From Caenorhabditis elegans (lineage: Eukaryota > Nematoda > Chromadorea > Rhabditida > Rhabditidae), in NCBI RefSeq assembly GCF_000002985.6, contig NC_003284.9, positions 558,001-622,000 on the forward strand: a DNA stretch of 64,000 bases, given 5' to 3'. The translations under genes were made by a program, and so were the position numbers. Positions 56,501 to 64,000 of the stretch are shown here, in pieces. The notes under the pieces are model-generated. The model saw only the letters and a list, made by a program, of their open reading frames with translations, did no database searches and had not been told where the DNA came from. Within the stretch, counting starts at the first letter, position 1, and every line of letters starts with the position of its first letter.

Positions 56501-59500
56501 TTTAACTCAACAATAATCTTTTCTCAAAAACCCCCCTTTGAAGTTTACTAAATCTTACATCAATTCCACATTATTGGCTCTTTCCTCGTATCTTGACTCG
56601 ATTCCTTGAGAAATAGTGAGTGCAGGCGCTGCATATGGACCAGAACCAGCTGTTATACATAAATCAGTTAATCACATGTCGTAAATGTATATTTTACCCC
56701 TTGCAACCCACAAGACAAACCCTTACCATTAAACATATTGGTGGTGGAAGACGATGTAGCCAGCCGCGAACGATCAGACAGCGATGGCCCCATTATACTG
56801 CTCCTTGATCTGAAAAACAAGAGTTTTGGAATCGTGATAGTTTCAAAAATCTGTTAGAAGTAGGGGTGGCAAGAGTGCGACCTAGGTCGCTAGGTCGCTG
56901 TTTTCATTAAGGTCGCATTGCGACCTGCGACCTAGCGACCTAGGTCGCTTTGCGACCTGTGACCTAGCGACCTGGGTCGCTTTGCGACCTGAAGTACTGA
57001 CTTTTTTGTGCTCTTTCGGTTTTGATTCACTTGAGTTGTTAAAATCTGTATAACTCGAAAACTACATAAGATTGCAGAATATGTATACTAACAAATTGCT
57101 ACAAATCATTTATTTTACATTGTTTTCGATTTCTTATCCATAAGACATCTTGTCGAAAAAAGTTAGAACAGCCGACATCCGCCGGATTTGCTGCTGACTA
57201 AAATTGTTTCAACTTGAAAACTATGTTACTTATGGGTTTCGTTCCCCCCGAAATGTTTTTACTTTCTAAATTTCAATTTTTTTGTAGAATTGTAGAATTT
57301 GTAGAAATCAATGCTTTGTTCTGTGCTTTTTTTTACGTTTTTAATTCGAAAAGTGGAAAATGAAATTTTAGAAACAACGCATAAACTTATAAAATCTTAA
57401 TAGAGAAAATGTTTGAATCAAAACCGAAAGATAACAAAATGTCGGTAATTCAGGTCGCTAGGTCGCAGGTCGCAAAGCGACCCAGGTCGCAAAGCGACCT
57501 AGGTTGCTAGGTCGCAGGTCGCAATGCGACCTAGGTCGCAATGCGACCTAACCCTCTAGGTCGCAGGTCGACCTAGGTCGACCTATAGCCACTCCTAAGT
57601 TAGAAGCATTTCGTAACTCGGCATTTAGTGCCTCCTTTCTCCCACCTATTGTGGTCTAAAACAGCAGCGGCAGCATTCTGGTGAGACCAAAGCTGCCACC
57701 GTTTGCCACTATATGTTGTCTTTTGTAGCACTTCGTCACCTTTCATTATGCGCAAAGATAGTGCTGACGCGTTCTCGGATGTTATCCTGGCACGGTTTAC
57801 TCTCCGATATAATTTTTTAAACAGTTTTTTCTTCAACGTTTTGAAATCGATTTTTTAAAGGTTTCTGCCCGTTTTTTTTAAGGAAAAAAGTTGGTAATCT
57901 GAGATTTTTGTTTGGTAAATCGTAATTTATCTTTCTTTTTTTGTTGCAAGTTCTCATTTTGTACTGAAAATTATTTTCTATTTTAGTTTCCATTTTATAG
58001 GTAAAACAAAATAGACGACGGCTCGACCCGAACCTGGTTGCACACCGGATATTGAAAGGCAAGGATTTACAAATTCTGCTTAATAAACAAACATATTCTT
58101 GTTTATGTTTTAGCAGATTTCGAAAATTGATGGGGAACACCACAAATAACAGGAACACTTTTGCTATGTAACAGCAACCTGTGGAATAAGAAAGTTTATT
58201 ATTTGAATAAAACGTTAAAATTTTTTATTATGTATATATGATATTTTGTTTTATAAAATAAATTTAGATTGTATAACTTAATTGCAGTTTGTTTTTGTTT
58301 ATTTTCAGAGTGAAATCAAAACAAACATATAGCATCGTTGCCGCCTTTCACTATCCATCCATATTTCACCTTTCTACATTTTGGTGGGAAGAAGGTGGCC
58401 AAAGGGTGGGAGAAAGGGGCACGAAAAGCCGAGAAATATAATGCAATATTCAGAGCATGCTTTCACGTTTTAACTGAATTCTGTAAGGATGTGGAGCCAA
58501 TTTTCTGGCTCCATAAGGAATTGAAGCTAAACAGCTCAACTTTTTGAACAATACAAGGAAAACGTCTTTAAATTAGGAAAATTCTACTTTTGTTTGAACC
58601 AAACTGGCTTGATAGAATATACAACAAATTACTGAACAATTGTTTTTTTCTACAGGCGGGGCCACATTTATGACCACCACTTTGCGGCAATTAAATTTCC
58701 CGAAAACAAGACTGTTTACAATATGGAACAACAAAAACGAAAGACAAATTTTTCAGCTTCACGTTAACACCAAATTTGGTAACCCTGGGTTTTCAGAAAA
58801 AAAAATTTTCCCACGTGGTCCTGGTCGTCATAATTCGGAACCATCCTGTTTTTTACAGAGTGCCTAGCACCTCTCTTATTTTTTTTTCACTAATGGAGAG
58901 TAAAAAATAGTTATTGTCATATTCGTATCCAGCAAAAAGATACATTTTTCTTTGTGTTAAATATTATTTTTCATAAATTTACCTGACAGACGGAATAAAT
59001 CCAGTGTCCAATGAGAGGTTTCTATAAGGACTTTCTCCACGAATTGGACGGGCTCTTCCTAGCATCATATTATCCATGAACTCATTATCTTCTCGCTTCT
59101 TCTCCGCGCTCACTTTGACCTGAAATTTGAAAACTGGAGATACTTGCCAGGCCTCGGGGTGAAAATATTTCTACCTTGTGATAAGAGTCTTTAATGTTTT
59201 CCTGCCACGACTTCCATGCCGGCTTGTTTGGATTTAGATCCTCAAGTCTGTCATCAAAGTCGATTCTTTTGAACCTGGGAGTTTTCACACTAGCGAGCCT
59301 GGAATATTTTAAATTTATAAAATTTTACAAAACATATTTTAGATTTTTGGAATCATTATGTGGGTTTTGTATTCGCTAAGTTTTGTTTATATATTCTACC
59401 AATTTTTAAAAATTTCAGTTAGTCTTTGAGCTCATCTCTAAATTTTTGCACCATAAAGACTTTTGCTCAATATTTTGAAATGAGCTAAAAGTTTTGCCAA

Positions 59501-62500
59501 TTTACACTATAGTTTGGCAACATTGTTTATCCAAGTTTATCTTAGTTGGTAGTGGTCAGGACTAGGACTTTTTCGTTTTTTTGGTTTGGTATTCTGACAT
59601 AAATCAGGTACTAGACACCCAGACCCATTTGGGCAATAATCTCACAAATGCCAGTTCACCTCACTTTCAACTCAATTTTCACTTGTAAAATTAGTATTGT
59701 ACTCAGATTCTTTTTATCATATTATTTTAGACTTCCGTCTTCTTTCCCGGTTTCAAGTACTTATAATCAGTCATCTTCACCACTCTCACTCTCTCACAAC
59801 CGTTTCGCCGAAAACGCGCCACCAAATTGTCGTTTTTTTAAAGCGTTATGTCGCGCTGGTGTTTGTGATGGCAGAGAAGCCGCCCGCGCAAAAGTCAACC
59901 CTTCGTTTTTTTTGAGCTAACAGTGTTTACCTACGATGAGTACTTGGAAGGAGGGGTGGGGATCTCCGTGTGACTTTTCCTTTGCAGATATTAGAGGTTT
60001 TCGGAGGTATCGAAAAATAGGATGCACTTCAGTTGGACGGAGAACAGAAAAAAGGTCGTACGGTTCAAGAAACAGTTTTTGTCTGAGTGAATGAGGAAAG
60101 TATTTGAAAAGACTCAAACTGTGATACAAAAATAATAAATTATTAAGTAATAAGTTCAGACTACGTCCGAATCTCACTAAACTGAAAACCGTAAGAACAA
60201 TTGTCACGCAAAAACAAAGGCTTTTTAAATGTTCACGTGGTGTCAGGATGTTCTTTCACGGTTTGATCTACAAAAATGCGAAAATTTTTTCGCCCAAAAA
60301 ATGTGACGTCAGCACATTCTTTACCATGCGAAATCAGTTGAGAACCTTGCGTCTCAACTCCCGCATTTTTTTGTAGATCTATGTAGATCAAACCAAAATG
60401 AGATACTCTGACACCACGTGAATGCTGGAATAGCGCAGATAAGAAGCGAAAAAAACAGTTCTGCTTCTGAGTTTTTCATTTTTAAATTTCTGAAACGAGC
60501 AGTTTTTTTAAGTTTCGCATGTGATTGTTTAACTTAAACTAATTTTCTTAGGCTTGTTTTTTTACTTAAAACCAACTATGTGTTTAAAGCATCACATGAA
60601 AACATTATTTTGTACATTATTTCAAACATTTGGGGAAAAACAATATTTTTCAAATTATTAATGACTCTATCAAACATTGAAAAGTAATACATACATGATG
60701 AGGCGCAATTATAGAAATACATTTCTATGAGCTTAACGATTTCTTTAAAAACTATTAGAAAGGTTACCTTAATAATTTGCTTGTTTTCACTTTTTTTTTT
60801 GTATATTTCAGCAGTTTACAGTTAAATTTATCAGCGGTCTTTTAGACTTTGGAGCCTCCCACGTTATTTTTTTCGAATGAATGCACGTGCGTTCATAACA
60901 ATTGGTTAGAATTGCATTTTTCTAAAAAATCTAAGATTTTTTCTATCATTTTTAACACTAGAAAGTTTATTCCGAGTCATGCCATTTACGAGAAAAAATC
61001 ATCTTGTTCCGTTGTGAATGAAACCAATAAACATCTACTTCCAAAATTTTCCATTGATATACACAAATTATAATAGAATTTTCTCTAAAAAAATGTCACA
61101 GACTGAAACACTACATACAAGAAAATTTTTAAAAATTCCCAATTTGGCAACCGATTTTTTTCAAATTTTACAAGCTCTATAATTAGTCCTTGAACACCTA
61201 ATATAATTGTCATGAGTAAATGTTTTACTATCAGTAATATCAAGCTGTGGAAGTTCAATAAATTGTATTTAGCAGTTACAGTCACTTATAGTGTTCTTGG
61301 AATAGTCCAAATTAAGTTTTCAGACATATCCTCCCTGTATCCAGTAGGTACATGACAGCCCGGAGAAAAATTAATTTAAAGTCAACACTGCTAACATGTT
61401 CAAAAACATGTGAAAAGAAGGACTAATGATTATGGTAGAAGTGGGAACATTTTTATTGCGATAGTTACGATCATCATTATGGTGTTACCACTGCGTAGAA
61501 AAGTTGGTCAAAAATACAAGATTCTAACGGTATTTTTCAATCATCTTTGCTTCACGGCAAAAATCACAGTTGAGGTAACTGAGAAGTGGAAATCTTTAAT
61601 ATTTTTATAAAGGTTAAAATTTAAAAAAAAAGAATAAACTAGGAATCAAAAAACAATACTTATAATTTTCACTGTCAACAATTTGCTACTGTAGCCTGAA
61701 GACGCATCTAGTTTTTTTAGCTCTCGTCACGATTTCAGTGATAATTCTTGCTAAAGGTGTCAAATTACACCGATTTGTTCTTTTGATAAAAAAATAAACA
61801 TTTAAAATATGATTACTTTGGATTTTGACAAGTCCTAGTTGATCTCTTTTTCACCGCGTTCAAAACCAAAACATTAACAAATCTAATCAAACTCTGCGGG
61901 TCATTGTGTAATGTGTTGTTTCCGCCGTACACATATCTCACTCAGTTACACATCTGGCAGAAATCTTGCTCTCGGTCATTTTTGATAACTCTTACAATCT
62001 TGTTTTTGTTCTTGTTAGGTACTTTTTGAGTTACATTTGCTAACATAGTATTATAGGTTGCAGAACCATAATTCAGCGAAAATTTATTTAAAAGTAGTTG
62101 AAAATTCACACGCAGATGAAATTCACTTCAAGCAATAGATAAAAGTAGCTAAAACCATTTTTCAAGATAAATATGCATTAATAAAACCAAATTGATGAGT
62201 GAAAGCCTCAGCCGAAGCTTAAACCCGTGGAGGAAAAAACAATCAAAATATCTTTTATACACGGTATCGTAAACTTTTGAAATATAATGGGAGCTCACTA
62301 CTTGAAAGAAAAAAGTTCACTAACCTCTCTGACGTCAGCCCGTAATCTGGACTTGGGCACGTTCTATCCAACAAATCTACGGCAACTGGAGCAACATTTG
62401 GGCTCAAAGAAGATTTGAGGTTGAGCAGAGATAACCCCTCTTCTATTAATGCTGATGAGGTTCCGGAAATTTTCTGGAAAATGGAGAGTATTCGGATTTA

Positions 62501-63278
62501 TGCAATTACTAGAATTTCTAATTCTGTCATAAACTAAAGCGTGAAGATTTACCAATTTCAAATTAATTTTTGAGAGTTGCATCCAATATAATTTTTGTTG
62601 ACGTTATTAGTCTTTTTTTTTTACAAAACTGCATAAACAGTTTTTTTTAAATCTCGTACTGCGAATTAATCAATTGATATCCTAATCTATCCAGATCCCA
62701 AACTACTTGTTTGTTTTAAGAAACATTGAGTATATTTAATAAGATGAGCGTTTTGTGATCATAGTCTACATTTTTTGTCTATTTTAATCCTCTATATTTT
62801 TTTCGGCATCACAGAAAAATTGTCTAGACATACACTACATTCTATATTATGCTCTTGTAAAATGTGATCAAAGATTCTCAGTTCATATGAAAGGGAGGTA
62901 TTGACTTTTGAAAAACTATTTTCCAGTTCATACTTTTTTGTATTCCCTTAGACTTTAAATCAAAGTATTTGACATTCAAAAATCCCAACTGAAGAGAAAC
63001 AATTTCAAAATTTTCAACTATCTTCAAAAATAGGCTAAAGCTTTTCGAAAAATGTACGGACTGGGTGCAAACCGATAAAATGTAAAATGCTGCCTAAACT
63101 CTCAAAAAACTCAAAACTTTCAAAGCATATACATATATATATATATTTCTCGTTTTTCACACCACCCTTCTCTTCTTACAGGAATCTCATTTTCCAATCC
63201 GCTGTCTGATCTCACAACTGATCGAACTTTGGGTTTCTCCGGATCCAGGTTGAGATTCACATCTTCAGTTTCACTCAT
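53537..63278 (-). CDS. Probable disordered cytoplasmic protein with acidic Asp/Tyr tail
   Basis: Exons: 63180-63278, 62325-62473, 59175-59298, 58983-59119, 56727-56809, 56559-56649, 55955-56072, 55782-55906, 55448-55529, 54708-54847, 53537-53615; 1227 nt, 408 aa; every join keeps frame. A CTTTCCAG acceptor ends 12-13 nt before the ATG (plus strand CTG at 63291). Starts MSETEDVNLNLDPEKP. No signal peptide or membrane segment. Rich in charged, Pro, Ser and Tyr residues, with short ordered-looking modules around Trp: KPAWKSWQENIKDSYHK, PQEWENKLISES, TPKFWEQRFENIGKHV. Arg-Tyr repeats (RPYYSRPNRDDPDYFDFD) and a tail EYRDPDYDDYEDPLDD end it. I do not recognise the family; the Trp modules suggest a scaffold or cytoskeletal linker (inference). 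Introns of 3 kb and 2 kb hold many MITEs. Confidence 0.85.
54130..54240. repeat. Fragment of a GCGGCAAAT-family element
   Basis: AAATCGGTAAATTGGCAAAT and AACCGGCAAATTGCCGATCT are present, without recognisable ends. It lies in the last intron of the 408-aa gene (53616-54707). Confidence 0.4.
54886..55260. mobile_element. Host repeat, copy 4 (GTCGGCCGCTTCCAA family), interrupted
   Basis: GATGAGGCGCCTCAGAC, GTATAGTGCGGCGCGGAACC and GTGTCGGCCGCTTTCAAATA at the left, and CGTTGCGCACAAAAGCGGCG at the right. It is split by 55012-55210. It lies in the intron 54848-55447. Confidence 0.65.
55012..55210. mobile_element. Nested MITE (CTCGGTAAATCGGCGCC ends)
   Basis: CTCGGTAAATCGGCGCCATT with CTGAACCAACTTT at the left. 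AAAGTTGGTTTAG and AATCGCGCCAAATTGCCGAG at the right form an imperfect inverted repeat of about 40 bp. Internal GAAAGTTGGC units are tandemly repeated. The target duplication is unclear (AC on both sides at most). Confidence 0.75.
56205..56387. mobile_element. CACGTGGTGTCA palindromic MITE, copy 3
   Basis: ATTACACGTCGTGACAG at the left and CTGACACCACGTGTAAT at the right, with GTAGATCAAACCGTGAAGGG inside. Here the inverted ends extend to ATTACACGT. Confidence 0.8.
56861..57598. mobile_element. 738-bp hAT-like element with GGTCGC-repeat arms
   Basis: Ends TAGGGGTGGCAAGAG and CTATAGCCACTCCTAA are inverted. A perfect 8-bp duplication GTTAGAAG flanks it (56853-56860, 57599-57606). Both arms consist of many copies of GGTCGC, CGACCT and GCGACCTAGGTCGC; the centre is ordinary AT-rich sequence without a transposase frame. 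It lies in the intron 56810-58982. Confidence 0.87.
57607..58443. mobile_element. Possible element with CTCGGC...TTTCTCCCACC inverted ends
   Basis: CTCGGCATTTAGTGCCTCCT with TTCTCCCACC at the left. GGGTGGGAGAAAGGGGCACG and AAAAGCCGAGAAATATAATG at the right are its imperfect reverse complement over about 45 bp. It starts right after the duplication of the hAT-like element, so one inserted at the edge of the other. A 60-codon minus-strand open stretch at its left end is not supported as a gene. Confidence 0.5.
58444..58982. other. Rest of the 56810-58982 intron
   Basis: AT-rich intron sequence with a slightly GC-richer piece (GGCGGGGCCACATTTATGAC) near 58660. No exon with flanking splice sites in frame was found. 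Confidence 0.5.
59299..62324. other. 3-kb intron of the 408-aa gene
   Basis: Contains a CT/GA-rich stretch at about 59640-59950, which looks like an internal promoter, and a good minus-strand donor (AG then GTAAAC, plus strand GTTTAC near 59926-59931). A CACGTGGTGTCA MITE lies at 60234-60420. The remaining 1.9 kb is AT-rich with nothing recognised. Confidence 0.5.
60234..60420. mobile_element. CACGTGGTGTCA palindromic MITE, copy 4
   Basis: CACGTGGTGTCAGG at the left and CTGACACCACGTG at the right, with CGGTTTGATCTACAAAAATG inside. The ends are perfect inverts. Confidence 0.85.
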
Positions 63279-64000
63279 TATCCAAGTCTTCTGGAAAGTA
63301 ACAGCTCAGGGATGAGTAGAAAAAGATGAAAAAGTTGGCAAGAATGTATGAGACAGAAACTTTTCTGTTTGAGAAATTGAGTGGTGCTCAGGGGATTTGC
63401 TCACCGCCTTTTTGATTGGAATGTCAATGTCGCGCGAGAGTTTCAAGTTTTTTTCGGGATACAGGTAATGTTTTTATAGGGGTATCAGTGTTTTTGGCCC
63501 ACAATATAAAAAACAAAAGTATTTCGCAATAGTTGGTTGGAGGCTTTTTCAATTAGAATTTGATGCATGTTTTCAAATATATACATGTAAGTTTTGAAGA
63601 TTTAGAGAAATTAAACATACTTAGCAGAGCAAAATAAAAAAGTTAACAAAATCGAAAAATAAATTAATTAAAGCACCAACAAAAAAAAACAAAAATCCGA
63701 ATACAAAAGATAAAAGAGTGGGGTGAATGTTGAGAGGTCTTCCCGTGAATAGAGGAGAAAAGTGTGCGTGCTCAGAGAGCCGGGAACGACTGCGCCTCTC
63801 TGATCACTGCACTCTCGCCCCCCCCCTCCCGACTACCTCCCGTCTTCTTGACGATCTCAACACAAAACCTGTGTAAAGCCAACGGGCGTATCTCCTCTCT
63901 TTCTCTCTTCCTTGTCCCTCGGCAAAAGAGCACTAGCTGCGATTCGATGATTTTTCTCAAACCCCCCCCCCCCCCCCCCCCCACAAATCGGGCCGGCGTC
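63279..64000 (-). promoter_or_regulatory. Upstream region of the 408-aa gene
   Basis: Short leader after the splice acceptor at 63291, then AT-rich DNA. From 63720 the sequence is CT/GA-rich with C-runs, as in many worm promoters. It ends in the 21-C tract at 63962-63982. Confidence 0.5.
63962..63982 (-). repeat. 21-C homopolymer tract (G-quadruplex on minus strand)
   Basis: Twenty-one consecutive C on the plus strand, so a G21 tract on the minus strand. This is long enough for stable quadruplex formation. Confidence 0.92.

Noticed and set aside
56880..57590. CRISPR-like or satellite array of GGTCGC
   Set aside because: Units are 6-bp and palindromically arranged in two arms inside transposon ends with an 8-bp duplication; there are no unique spacers.
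57600..57836. 78-codon minus-strand gene in an intron
   Set aside because: It covers the left inverted end of a probable repeat and lacks in-frame splice partners.
58338..58547. 69-codon plus-strand gene
   Set aside because: Overlaps the right inverted end of the same probable repeat; low-complexity protein without support.
59917..60207. Alternative first coding exon of the 408-aa gene
   Set aside because: The donor at about 59930 is good, but the frame that fits the next exon has a stop and no ATG upstream; at most an untranslated alternative exon.

Overview
The window is nuclear DNA of a Caenorhabditis nematode, almost certainly C. elegans and probably the left part of the X chromosome. 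Evidence: AT-rich intergenic DNA, many short introns ending in TTTTCAG, worm palindromic repeats, and a nas-38 / mrp-2 / mrp-1 gene order that I recall from cosmid F57C12. Organism and gene names come from protein recognition, not a database search.

Eight protein-coding genes were rebuilt exon by exon; each gives an open frame whose summed exon length is divisible by 3. (1) 190-5629 (+): nas-38, a secreted astacin metalloprotease with EGF, CUB and TSP1 domains, 17 exons, 724 aa. (2) 5827-14643 (-): mrp-2, ABCC-type exporter, 18 exons, 1525 aa. (3) 18487-29414 (-): mrp-1, its tandem paralogue, 1534 aa per isoform, with a cluster of four alternative 156-nt exons. (4) 35980-37787 (+): a 374-aa AT-hook/bromodomain protein. 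(5) 38314-41535 (-): a 426-aa protein with a signal peptide and no recognised domain. (6) 44218-45032 (+): a 186-aa basic, Ser-rich protein. (7) 47058-50485 (-): a 219-aa type I membrane protein. (8) 53537-63278 (-): a 408-aa, probably disordered cytoplasmic protein with an acidic Asp/Tyr tail.

The two ABC transporters are the only obvious functional pair. They share exon boundaries and most exon lengths, so they arose by tandem duplication; mrp-1 has two extra tiny introns and three more copies of one transmembrane exon. nas-38 and mrp-2 are tail to tail with poly(A) signals about 40 bp apart.

Introns and intergenic DNA are full of short non-autonomous DNA transposons. Several have perfect or near-perfect 8-bp target duplications and CAGGG- or CAAGGG-like ends (hAT-like), others have TA duplications (Tc/mariner-like), and several sit inside other repeats. 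There is also a tRNA-derived SINE-like element and several long G/C homopolymer tracts. I found no CRISPR array, rRNA, functional tRNA, or prokaryotic or viral system. The best candidates for novelty are the four-exon cassette in mrp-1, the nested hAT-like elements, and the unassigned genes.
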